From: CAYJAD01 sp964370015
GTDB taxonomy: Bacteria; Desulfobacterota; Desulfovibrionia; Desulfovibrionales; Desulfovibrionaceae
Length of the DNA stretch: 50,491 nucleotides
Assembly: GCA_964370015.1 (NCBI GenBank)
Contig: CAYJHD010000010.1
Location: forward strand, 1 to 50,491
Reading direction: 5' to 3'
Part shown: in pieces, positions 17,491-25,142 of the stretch
How positions within the stretch are numbered: position 1 is the stretch's first letter
How the letters are laid out: every line of letters begins with the position of its first letter
Translations under genes and position numbers: made by a program
The notes under the pieces: model-generated
The model's input: only the letters and a program-made list of their open reading frames with translations
Told to the model about the DNA's origin: nothing
The model's database searches: none

Positions 17491-17528
17491 GGGGATGGTT
17501 GTGTATAAAAGCAAATCATCCCCTTTTT
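17491..17528 (+). terminator. Terminator inside the Srf-Tag cluster
   Basis: The stem GGGGATGGTT / AATCATCCCC (one G-U pair) with a loop of 13 nt is followed by TTTTT at 524-528 of the 17-kb segment. It lies between the VWA gene and the ABC ATPase gene and splits the cluster into an upstream eight-gene unit and a downstream unit. Incomplete termination or a separate promoter would be needed for the ABC genes. Confidence 0.75.
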
Positions 17529-17565
17529 CATATGGCGCCTTGCGCTTAAAAAATAAAGTACGAAA

Positions 17566-18369
17566 ATGATGAAAACTATCATAGATATACAAAACATACA
17601 TAAAAGTCATGGCTTGGGCGAAGGCTTTTCTTTGCATGTGCAGGATTTTCATGTTGCACGCGGAGAACTAGTGGCCTTGGTGGGGCCCAGCGGTTGTGGT
17701 AAAAGCACAGCATTGGATATTTTATCCACAGCCCTTGAACCGCAGTTGGAGGCAAATAGTATTTTTTCTTTTTGCCCTTTGGATATGCCTTTGGACATTG
17801 TCACCTTATGGAAAAAAGGACAACAAGGCACCCTTGCGCAGTTACGCCAAAAGCATATTGGTTATATTTTACAAACGGGTGGCTTACTCCCTTTCTTAAA
17901 TGGTCTTGAAAATATAGCCCTTTGTTGTACACAAAAACAACATAGAGAATATCTTGAACAATTGGCTGAACAATTGGATATTTCACATCTTTTACAAAAA
18001 AAACCTGCTCAAATGTCTGTGGGTGAAAGACAACGCTTTGCCATTGCTCGTGCCCTTATCCATGAACCACAGCTTATTTTAGCCGACGAACCTGTGGCAT
18101 CTTTAGACCCTTATAATGCACAAATGGTACTTGAGCTTTTCACATCCATAGCGCGTGAAAAACAAATTTCAGTGGTGATGGTGAGCCATTTTCCAGACAC
18201 GGCCAAGGCAGCCGGATTTCGTTTGGTAAGTACAAAAGTTACTCGAGAAGAGGGACGTATTTATGCTCACTTAAGCGATATAAATATACAAGAAAGCCCT
18301 CCAAAACCTGTGACTATTCGTGGTATAGCCCCTGTGGGAAGCCTTGGTAAAGGGAGTGGTACATGTTAG
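17566..18369 (+). CDS. ABC transporter ATP-binding protein, TagT/LolD-like
   Basis: A 267-residue ABC ATPase. Walker A GPSGCGKS at residues 40-47, signature MSVGERQRFAIARAL from 150 (an LSGGQ variant), Walker B with LILADEPVASLD near 170-181, and the switch His in VSHF near 206. Size and partner (an FtsX-type permease overlapping by 7 nt) place it with LolD/MacB/TagT ATPases rather than importers. No strong ribosome site is visible; a second ATG follows immediately. With the downstream permease and SUMF1 protein it reproduces the TagT-TagS-TagR order of the T6SS post-translational sensor. It should power mechanical signalling or extraction across the inner membrane, not solute uptake. Confidence 0.88.
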   Translation: MMKTIIDIQNIHKSHGLGEGFSLHVQDFHVARGELVALVGPSGCGKSTALDILSTALEPQLEANSIFSFCPLDMPLDIVTLWKKGQQGTLAQLRQKHIGYILQTGGLLPFLNGLENIALCCTQKQHREYLEQLAEQLDISHLLQKKPAQMSVGERQRFAIARALIHEPQLILADEPVASLDPYNAQMVLELFTSIAREKQISVVMVSHFPDTAKAAGFRLVSTKVTREEGRIYAHLSDINIQESPPKPVTIRGIAPVGSLGKGSGTC

Positions 18370-19724
18370 CAAAATCTTGTCTTCTTGCGTATAAAGATTA
18401 TTGTCACGAAAGATTATTATCCGCATGCGCTGTCCTATCTTTGGCCGCTGTACTTACTCCACTGTTGGTTCTCTACGGGGTAAAATATGGCATCATCACC
18501 ACCATGACTGACAGATTGCAAAACAACCCTCATAATTTGGAGATTATTCCTGTATCCAGCGGAAACTATACTCCCACGTGGATTCAAGAAATGGCACAAA
18601 ATCCTCATGTGGGCTTTATCTTGCCCAAAACACGCTCCATTGCCGCCACCATGGACATACGCCTTTGGGGGGAAAGTAATATGTTAAAACGTATTACCGC
18701 TTCCCTAGAACCCACAGGCCCCGGTGATACTTTACTTGAGCCGTATATACCTGCATTGGAAGACTCTTCAGTTGTGGAAAAAAAGAAACAGCAAAAAGAC
18801 GTTGCTGAAAACACCTCTAAAGAAAAAGATAGGGCTGAAACAGCCACGGAAAACCCATCCAAGGCTGTCTTTACGCAAAAGCCAGATGATGCCTTTAGTA
18901 TCACCCTTTCGGCTGAAGCCGCTCGCAAGCTAGGAGCCACGACCCATAGTCTTTTGCAAGGGCAGGTGGAAAGATTACATAAGGGCAAAGTGGAGCGTGC
19001 CACTGTGCGCCTATGGGTGCGTGCGGTACTCCCCTTAGCCATACAGCAAAAAGATGTGGCCTTTGTACCCTTAGCTCTCTTAGAAGCCACGGAAGATTTT
19101 CGCGATGGGCGTCAACCTTTGGAAGATGCTCGTTTAAGCAAGGAACAAGGCTGGACAGGAGATCCCGTCCCCAGCACAGAACGCATATATCCGGCTTTTC
19201 GTTTATATGCCAAAAACTTGGATGCTGTTACGGCATTGCGCAGTTATTTTGCCGAAAAATCCATTGATGTCTATACCAAAGCAGAAGAAATCGCCACGGT
19301 AAAAGCTCTGAATACATCACTTAATCTTATTTTTGCCCTCATTGGTAGTACTGCGGCTTTGGGCTTTTTAGCTTCCACAGCAAGTCATGCCTTGGCGGCC
19401 GTTCGCCGTAAAGAACGCTATCTTGGTATTTTGCGTCTTGTGGGTTATGATGGCATGGACATTATGATTTTTCCGCTCTTCCAAAGTTTTTTAACGGCGG
19501 TGTTGGGCTCCGCTTTGGCAGCAACTCTTTATGGACTTGCGGCGTATTTTATTGACTATCTTTTTGCGCAAAGTCGTCAAGATGCAGAAGAAATATGCTC
19601 TTTACCACCAGAGCACTTTGCTTTGGGTTTTTGTATTGTTCTTGCTTTATCGCTTATGGCTACCTTTATACCAGCCACAAAAGCTGCTAAAATAATACCT
19701 TCGGAGGTTATTCGTGATATTTAA
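18363..19724 (+). CDS. FtsX-like ABC permease, TagS/LolC-like
   Basis: A 453-residue membrane protein of FtsX/LolC topology: one N-terminal helix (about residues 20-40), a large periplasmic domain (to about 315) with a Lys/Glu-rich low-complexity loop near 140-170, then three C-terminal helices (from LNLIFALIGSTAALGFLAS near 320, around 375, and LGFCIVLALSLMATFIP near 425). Its start overlaps the ATPase stop, and its end overlaps the SUMF1 gene start, so the three are translationally coupled. The partner ATPase and SUMF1 protein suggest the TagS role: passing a signal between periplasm and cytoplasm. Confidence 0.87.
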   Translation: MLAKSCLLAYKDYCHERLLSACAVLSLAAVLTPLLVLYGVKYGIITTMTDRLQNNPHNLEIIPVSSGNYTPTWIQEMAQNPHVGFILPKTRSIAATMDIRLWGESNMLKRITASLEPTGPGDTLLEPYIPALEDSSVVEKKKQQKDVAENTSKEKDRAETATENPSKAVFTQKPDDAFSITLSAEAARKLGATTHSLLQGQVERLHKGKVERATVRLWVRAVLPLAIQQKDVAFVPLALLEATEDFRDGRQPLEDARLSKEQGWTGDPVPSTERIYPAFRLYAKNLDAVTALRSYFAEKSIDVYTKAEEIATVKALNTSLNLIFALIGSTAALGFLASTASHALAAVRRKERYLGILRLVGYDGMDIMIFPLFQSFLTAVLGSALAATLYGLAAYFIDYLFAQSRQDAEEICSLPPEHFALGFCIVLALSLMATFIPATKAAKIIPSEVIRDI

Positions 19725-21387
19725 TTCTACCATCATACGCGTACTCGGTGCATGCCTCATGAGCTCTCAGCTGCTCATTGCTCCGGCATACGCAGCTTTA
19801 ACCCTCAAAGGCAGTGCATCCTCCGAAGAAGGTTTTAACCCTGCACCCGCCGTGGGAGATATTGGCTTACCCATGCCTTGCGATATGTCCATGATGTTTA
19901 AAATTGTGGGCGTACCTGCCAAAGGTTTTTTATGGGATATGAGCACACGCTTTGGGTATGATAATGCCAAAAGTGAAGACCGAGCCTATTACGACAGTCG
20001 CCATACAACAACTCTAGCTGCTCCATTTGCTCAAAAGGACTTACCAAGCGCTTGGCAGGCCCATGCTCCCAAGGGAGACTACCTGTATTATCTTATGGGT
20101 AAATATGAAGTGACAGGCTTACAGTGGGATGCTGTTATGCAGGAAACCTGCCCTGCTCCTTCGGCTGAAAATGTTCGCCCCAAGACTGATATTACGTGGT
20201 ATGAAGTCATGACATTTACTGAAAAATATATGACATGGCTTTTGAAAAATCATCCTCAAAGCTTACCTGCTTTTTATAATGATACGCGCAATGTGGGCTA
20301 TTTGCGCCTACCCACAGAAGTGGAATGGGAATACGCTGCCAGAGGTGGACATACCACCACAGCACAACAATTTTTAGAGCAAGACTTTTTTCCCTTGGAA
20401 GAGGGTGAAGATTTTGGCAATTATGCTGTTTTTCGTCCAGAAACGGCCACTCGTATTGAAGAAAATCCTTTGCGCATAGGTTCACGCAAAGCCAACAAAT
20501 TAGGACTCTACGATACTGCCGGAAATGCGGCGGAAATGGTTATGGATGTGTTTCGTTTTTCTTTAGGTGGTCGCCTGCACGGCTCAGCTGGCGGATATAT
20601 TCGTAAAGGCGGAAGCTTTCTTTCCGGTTTAGAAGAAATTTATCCTGGTAGACGTGAAGAAGTAGCTTTCTTTCAAGTGGATGGCCCTGTTTCTTTACGA
20701 GATATGGGCTTTCGATTAGCCTTATCCGGCATCAATACCCCTGGCGGAAATAGACAAGAAGTCTTACAAAATGAATGGGCAAAAGCCGGTGAACAAAGTG
20801 CCCTTTTGCTCAATACTCAAAATAATCCTTTGGATGAAATTGATCGTCTTATTGCCCATAGTACCGATGAAACAGAAAAGAAAAACTATCAGCATCTACG
20901 TAATATACTAAAAGAAAACAATATTGCTTTTGAAAGACAACAAATGCTTACGGCCACATCTGAGATTCGTAATATGGCCTTTCTCATTGAGTCGGTGCAA
21001 AATTTTGCTTCACGCATTGCCATCATCAAAGGCGCCATTGCCAACTTTGAAAGGGTGAAAAAAGAAGGTGCCAAAAAGGGCATCTCCACCACCGCCGATA
21101 GTAGTATCAAAAAGGCACGTGAGGGCATTGCTGATTTTGAAAGTGCCATTAAACAAACCACACAATTTTATAAAACCAAAGTGGAAGACTTGCGCGCTCA
21201 AGATACAACCTTAATTAACGAAGCTTTGGCACAAGTTAAAAAAGATTTAAATGCCACCAAGGATACGTTTAACCAAGATATGTTGAAAAATCTTTTGCTC
21301 TTTGAAAGACATTTATTGGCTTTGCGTGCCAATAATTATAAAGCCTTAACCATAGAACAATTACAAAAAGATATACTCAAAAAATAA
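19714..21387 (+). CDS. Secreted SUMF1/FGE-fold protein, TagR-like
   Basis: A 557-residue exported protein starting at GTG; GGAGG lies 6 nt upstream and the start overlaps the permease gene by 11 nt. The signal peptide ends near APAYA (residue 27). The SUMF1 fold spans about 120-340: GKYEVTGLQWDAVM from 129, RLPTEVEWEYAARGG from 198, GNAAEMV from 270, MGFRLAL from 331. No cysteine occurs in the last part of the domain, where true formylglycine-generating enzymes have their catalytic pair, so it is probably a binding scaffold. A roughly 190-residue helical, Lys/Gln-rich tail follows. TagR of the T6SS signalling pathway is also a periplasmic SUMF1-fold protein beside TagT and TagS. Confidence 0.85.
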   Translation: MIFNSTIIRVLGACLMSSQLLIAPAYAALTLKGSASSEEGFNPAPAVGDIGLPMPCDMSMMFKIVGVPAKGFLWDMSTRFGYDNAKSEDRAYYDSRHTTTLAAPFAQKDLPSAWQAHAPKGDYLYYLMGKYEVTGLQWDAVMQETCPAPSAENVRPKTDITWYEVMTFTEKYMTWLLKNHPQSLPAFYNDTRNVGYLRLPTEVEWEYAARGGHTTTAQQFLEQDFFPLEEGEDFGNYAVFRPETATRIEENPLRIGSRKANKLGLYDTAGNAAEMVMDVFRFSLGGRLHGSAGGYIRKGGSFLSGLEEIYPGRREEVAFFQVDGPVSLRDMGFRLALSGINTPGGNRQEVLQNEWAKAGEQSALLLNTQNNPLDEIDRLIAHSTDETEKKNYQHLRNILKENNIAFERQQMLTATSEIRNMAFLIESVQNFASRIAIIKGAIANFERVKKEGAKKGISTTADSSIKKAREGIADFESAIKQTTQFYKTKVEDLRAQDTTLINEALAQVKKDLNATKDTFNQDMLKNLLLFERHLLALRANNYKALTIEQLQKDILKK

Positions 21388-21397
21388 GGAGCGTTAC

Positions 21398-22279
21398 ATG
21401 AAAAACATAGGTTGGATAGGAACAGGTATTATGGGGCTTTCCATGGCCTTGCACTTACGCAAGGCTGGCTATGAACTCACCATCTACAGCCGTACCAAGG
21501 AAAAAGCCGCTCCTTTATTGGAAATGGGTGCCACATGGGCTCAAAGCCCTAAGGAGGTAGCAGAAAAATCCGATGCTGTATTTTCCATTGTGGGCTTTCC
21601 CAGTGATGTGGAAGAAATCATGTTGGGAGAAAAAGGGGCTTTAGCTGGGTTAAAGCCTGGCGGTATTGTGTGCGACATGACCACTTCATGCCCCAAGTTG
21701 GCAGAGCGCATCGCCATGCAAGCCTCTCAACAAGGTTGTTTTTCCTTAGATGCTCCGGTGACAGGCGGTGATGTGGGCGCTAAAAATGCCACTCTTTCCA
21801 TTTTTGTGGGCGGTACTAAGCAAACTTATGACGCACTACTTCCTTGTTTTGAAAAAATGGGAAAAACCATTGTGCATTGCGGAGATTCCGGACTTGGCCA
21901 AAAGGCAAAGTTAGCCAATCAAGTGGCCATAGCAGGGGTTATGTTTTCCGTATGTGAATCCCTCCTCTTTGCTAAAGAATGCGGATTAGATGTGGCCACA
22001 TGGCGCGAAACCGTTGTGAACGGCGCCGCCGGTAGCACTGCCATGAACGTATTAGGTAAACGTCTCGTGGATAAAGACTATAGTCCGGGATTTTTTGTGG
22101 AGCATTTTCGTAAAGATCTTGGCTTGTGCATAGACGAATGCCGTCGCATGAACTTAAGTCTTCCCGGCCTTACCATGGCAGAGCAAGCCTATAGATTGCT
22201 TGAGGCTCAAGGCCACGGCAAAGATGGCACACAGGTGCTCATTCAAGGCCTTGCTAGGCTTTCAGCAAAAGAATGGTAG
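21398..22279 (+). CDS. Beta-hydroxyacid dehydrogenase (3-hydroxyisobutyrate dehydrogenase family)
   Basis: A 293-residue NAD(P)-dependent enzyme. The Rossmann motif GWIGTGIMGLSMALHLRKAG opens the protein, DAPVTGGDVGA near residue 122 is the substrate-binding signature, and the catalytic lysine lies in GQKAKLANQ near 170. The family includes 3-hydroxyisobutyrate, tartronate semialdehyde and succinic semialdehyde reductases; the substrate cannot be chosen here. AAGGAG precedes the start, 10 nt after the SUMF1 gene, so it may be co-transcribed with the Srf-Tag cluster, but its metabolic nature suggests a passenger. No T-tract terminator for the plus strand follows it. Confidence 0.9.
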   Translation: MKNIGWIGTGIMGLSMALHLRKAGYELTIYSRTKEKAAPLLEMGATWAQSPKEVAEKSDAVFSIVGFPSDVEEIMLGEKGALAGLKPGGIVCDMTTSCPKLAERIAMQASQQGCFSLDAPVTGGDVGAKNATLSIFVGGTKQTYDALLPCFEKMGKTIVHCGDSGLGQKAKLANQVAIAGVMFSVCESLLFAKECGLDVATWRETVVNGAAGSTAMNVLGKRLVDKDYSPGFFVEHFRKDLGLCIDECRRMNLSLPGLTMAEQAYRLLEAQGHGKDGTQVLIQGLARLSAKEW

Positions 22280-22282
22280 GGT

Positions 22283-22330
22283 AAAAAATCATAAGCCTCT
22301 TGATTAACGATATTTAAGAGGCTTATGATT
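22283..22330 (-). terminator. Terminator of the glycosyltransferase-FUSC unit
   Basis: A 15-bp perfect stem (AATCATAAGCCTCTT at 22287-22301, AAGAGGCTTATGATT at 22316-22330). On the minus strand it ends in TTTTTT (22283-22288), 24 nt past the FUSC stop codon. The plus side ends in A residues, so it works best on the minus strand, though the long stem may also slow plus-strand transcription. Confidence 0.8.
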
Positions 22331-22354
22331 AAAAAAGCTAAAAACACAGTGATA

Positions 22355-23506
22355 TTATTTTTTTGCTGACAAAAGACGTTCTTGATAGATGGCTACAGCT
22401 TGCGCTGTGTGGGTAAGGCCATGATAAAAAGAGAATAAAGCCAAAATTTTTTCCGCTTCATATTCTCGGAAAAGGCCCTCCTCACGTACAGTGGCAAAGC
22501 GAATGGCTCTATCTTCCACAAGAGCTTGTAAAGGCAAAGGTGCGGGCTGGTTTTGGTCAGCCATCCAGCGTAAGGTATTGGTTAAAGCTTCGGCCACTTC
22601 TACAATAATTTTACCAATATCTTCATTTACCTCTACCCCTCCTTCCGTCTCTAAAGCATCCATCATGGTGGAAATATACATGCGCAATTCATCCAAAAGC
22701 CGTACACTATGCGGCAAAAGTGGATACTCTCTATAAATGTGCGCCAACTCGTAGTTGCGCACTTTATAAAATTGTTGTGTGTTATTACTTATTTGATTCA
22801 GTAATCGAAACATGGAGCGCTGCGATACCTTGCGCTCTCTATGCAAAATATCATGGGTCATTTTTTCTATGAGATCTGCCGTTTGCGTGAAATGCGTGCG
22901 TGTAGCATTTTGCACTTCCGCCGCCGCAGAAGCTGGCCATAACAGTCCTGAAATCAATAAAGCAGACATACTGCCTATGGCCATTTCCAACACACGATTG
23001 AGCGCAAAAACTAATATACCGGAGTCTTGCTCATAGCCAAGGAGCAACACAAAAACGGCTGTGACGCCGGCAGAACGAAAACGCTCTTCCCATAACTCCA
23101 TAAAAGCACAAATGGGCACCACAATGGCAATGCCCATGACACGTCCCTCTAAGGAATGTGGCATGAGCACTGAAAAAGTAAGCCCCATGAAGGCTCCAAA
23201 AAAAGTACCGAAAAGGCGCAGTAAGCTTATCTCCAGCGAAGAAGACATATGTATCTGCATGACCATAAGGGTAGCAAGCGGTGCCCATAGACTATACTCT
23301 AACTGTAAAAGCTCCGCCGATACATAGGCCAAAATACAAGCCAAGGTTACTTTAATACTGTAACGAAAATTCCTTTTTGTAGAAGCTTTTATGAACTTCT
23401 CTGGTAAATTATACCAAGAGTTAAAACTAAAAGCATGGGAAGAGCCCATAAAAAAGGAGCGAAACCACGTGGAAAAAAAACCGTGAACTTTGCGCTTACT
23501 TGCCAT
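22355..23506 (-). CDS. FUSC family inner-membrane protein (aromatic acid exporter-like)
   Basis: A 383-residue protein. The N-terminal half holds about six closely spaced hydrophobic helices (from ATLACILAYVSAELLQ-like sequence near residue 55 to about 195), including YSLWAPLATLMVMQIHMSSS and LLRLFGTFFGAFMGLTFSVL, typical of the FUSC/AaeB/YccS membrane domain. The C-terminal half is cytoplasmic and helical. Related proteins export hydroxylated aromatic acids or fusaric acid, usually with a periplasmic adaptor; none is encoded here. AAAGGA precedes the start, 14 nt after the glycosyltransferase gene, forming a two-gene unit. Confidence 0.88.
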   Translation of the reverse strand: MASKRKVHGFFSTWFRSFFMGSSHAFSFNSWYNLPEKFIKASTKRNFRYSIKVTLACILAYVSAELLQLEYSLWAPLATLMVMQIHMSSSLEISLLRLFGTFFGAFMGLTFSVLMPHSLEGRVMGIAIVVPICAFMELWEERFRSAGVTAVFVLLLGYEQDSGILVFALNRVLEMAIGSMSALLISGLLWPASAAAEVQNATRTHFTQTADLIEKMTHDILHRERKVSQRSMFRLLNQISNNTQQFYKVRNYELAHIYREYPLLPHSVRLLDELRMYISTMMDALETEGGVEVNEDIGKIIVEVAEALTNTLRWMADQNQPAPLPLQALVEDRAIRFATVREEGLFREYEAEKILALFSFYHGLTHTAQAVAIYQERLLSAKK

Positions 23507-23520
23507 GAAATTTCCTTTTT

Positions 23521-24819
23521 TTAGCTCTCCTTATCAACAGCTGTATCGGGTGTATAGGCTGTAATCAAGTGAGATAGTTTATCTAAATTTGCTTCAGTAT
23601 CAAACATGCGGCTTACACGTTCCTTGGCATTTTGCGCCATGCGCAAGGCATTTTCTCTATCTGCCACCATGGTTTGCACCGCTTGAGCTAAGGCTTTTAC
23701 ATCTCTTTCAGGTACTAATAGCCCTGTTTCACCATCAATAACTGCATCTTTCATACCAGCAATGTCAGTACCTATGACAGGTAAACAATGGTGCATGGCT
23801 TCCATGACCACGTTTGGCAAACCATCGGAGCAAAGTACTTTCTCTTTTACAATACTTGGCATAACAAAAATATCACTTTCCATTATGTGACGTGAAATAC
23901 CATCATGGGTGACAAAGCCAAGCATGTTGACTTCTTGTTCAAGCCCCAGATCTGCTATACGCTTTTCCAATTTGGAACGCCAAGCCCCATCTCCAATGAT
24001 GGAAAGCTTTACCTTAACACCACTATCTTTGAGCAAATGTACTGCATCAATAAGGTAATGAAAGCCTTTTGTTTCAATAAGACGTCCAATGGCTAACAAT
24101 TTATAAGGTGCCTGCATGGGGACAAAGGCTTTTGGGCAATTTTGCATGGTAGCCACATTATACACAAGGTAGAGTTTGTGATGTTCACTGGCGGGCACAA
24201 AAGACTCTAAGTATGGAATATTAAAGCGTATATTTGCACGTGCAAAAGCACAATCCATGAGTTTTTCTTGTAAAAATCCATCCGGTGGACGAATGTCTCC
24301 GGCATGCACCGAAAAAGAATACGGTATGCCGTCAAGTTTATGCACCACCCATGCCGCTGTGGCAGGACCATTGGCCCATGCAGCGTGCATATGCTCAATA
24401 CCAAGGGCCTTACAACGTTCAGCCAAATAAAAACCAGCAAAAGCGGCCCATATGCTTTCTAAATGCATTTCTGCATTACGCCATCGTTTAAAAAGAAGCG
24501 TGCGCAATAAAGAAGCACTTTTTTTAGGCTCTCGCATGAGACGTTTAGCCGTGGCCCAAAGAATGCGTCCCGTATTTGCCATGCCAAAATGTTCTATGGG
24601 TACAGCAGTGTCCCGAATGTGTGGCGCCAAGTTTTTATTTTTTCGAGCATAGAGTGTTATGACAGAAAGAGGCAACTGTCTTTTATATAAACCTTCAATT
24701 TCATAAAAAACAAAAGTCTCCGAGGAAAGAGGAAACCAATGTGATAAAAACAGCGTACGAGGAAAAGCTTTATCCGTGGGTGGCATGGCCTTTCCTAATC
24801 CATCAATATTTTCAAGCAT
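23521..24819 (-). CDS. Glycosyltransferase family 4 protein
   Basis: A 432-residue GT-B glycosyltransferase. The C-terminal nucleotide-sugar domain shows LLAIGRLIETKGFHYLIDAV and, near residue 345, the donor-site region SDGLPNVVMEAMHHCLPVIG with the E-x7-E type glutamates. The N-terminal acceptor domain has HMHAAWANGPATAA. Likely transfers a sugar in exopolysaccharide, LPS or a glycolipid; donor and acceptor are unknown. The start at 24819 (MLENID) is chosen over one 27 nt upstream because AAAGGA lies 7 nt before it. First gene of a unit with the FUSC protein; no other polysaccharide gene is adjacent. Confidence 0.92.
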   Translation of the reverse strand: MLENIDGLGKAMPPTDKAFPRTLFLSHWFPLSSETFVFYEIEGLYKRQLPLSVITLYARKNKNLAPHIRDTAVPIEHFGMANTGRILWATAKRLMREPKKSASLLRTLLFKRWRNAEMHLESIWAAFAGFYLAERCKALGIEHMHAAWANGPATAAWVVHKLDGIPYSFSVHAGDIRPPDGFLQEKLMDCAFARANIRFNIPYLESFVPASEHHKLYLVYNVATMQNCPKAFVPMQAPYKLLAIGRLIETKGFHYLIDAVHLLKDSGVKVKLSIIGDGAWRSKLEKRIADLGLEQEVNMLGFVTHDGISRHIMESDIFVMPSIVKEKVLCSDGLPNVVMEAMHHCLPVIGTDIAGMKDAVIDGETGLLVPERDVKALAQAVQTMVADRENALRMAQNAKERVSRMFDTEANLDKLSHLITAYTPDTAVDKES

Positions 24820-25142
24820 GTCATATCCTTTTAGGCATATAATCAAAAAAATTTCTAGTATCTAAGACTTGGTCTTGTATGCTGAAAAATGCGCCTTGGC
24901 AATATCTCACATATCGCCCCAAAATATATATTTTCATAGCTAACTATTATGAGTAGGTAAAGTATTTTAATATAACATTTTTTATCAATATCATTAAACA
25001 TAGCCAAATTTTAAGGTAAAAAGACTGCTAATGTAACTGTTTCCACATGACTTGCTTTAGCAACCTTTTATGATTATATTTGTGACTTAGCTATGTTATG
25101 CTTCATGCCGTAAAATGCACTTTTGAAAAATAAGGACATTCC
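24820..25142. other. Divergent AT-rich intergenic region
   Basis: This 323-nt gap between the glycosyltransferase and acyl-CoA synthetase genes has no supportable gene. It holds an AAGAC-TTG-GTCTT inverted repeat at 24864-24876 and a weak promoter-like pair toward the right (TTGCTT at 25052-25057, TATATT at 25075-25080, 17-nt spacing). Confidence 0.6.

Noticed and set aside
4356..21387. A complete type VI secretion locus
   Set aside because: No sheath, baseplate, TssJLM, ClpV, Hcp or VgrG gene is present; only proteins resembling the regulatory Tag set were seen.
19714..21387. Active formylglycine-generating enzyme that matures a sulfatase
   Set aside because: The catalytic cysteines are missing and no sulfatase gene lies in the window.
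24921..24934. Palindrome AAAATATATATTTT in the intergenic region
   Set aside because: It consists only of A and T in very AT-rich DNA, so self-complementarity is expected by chance.
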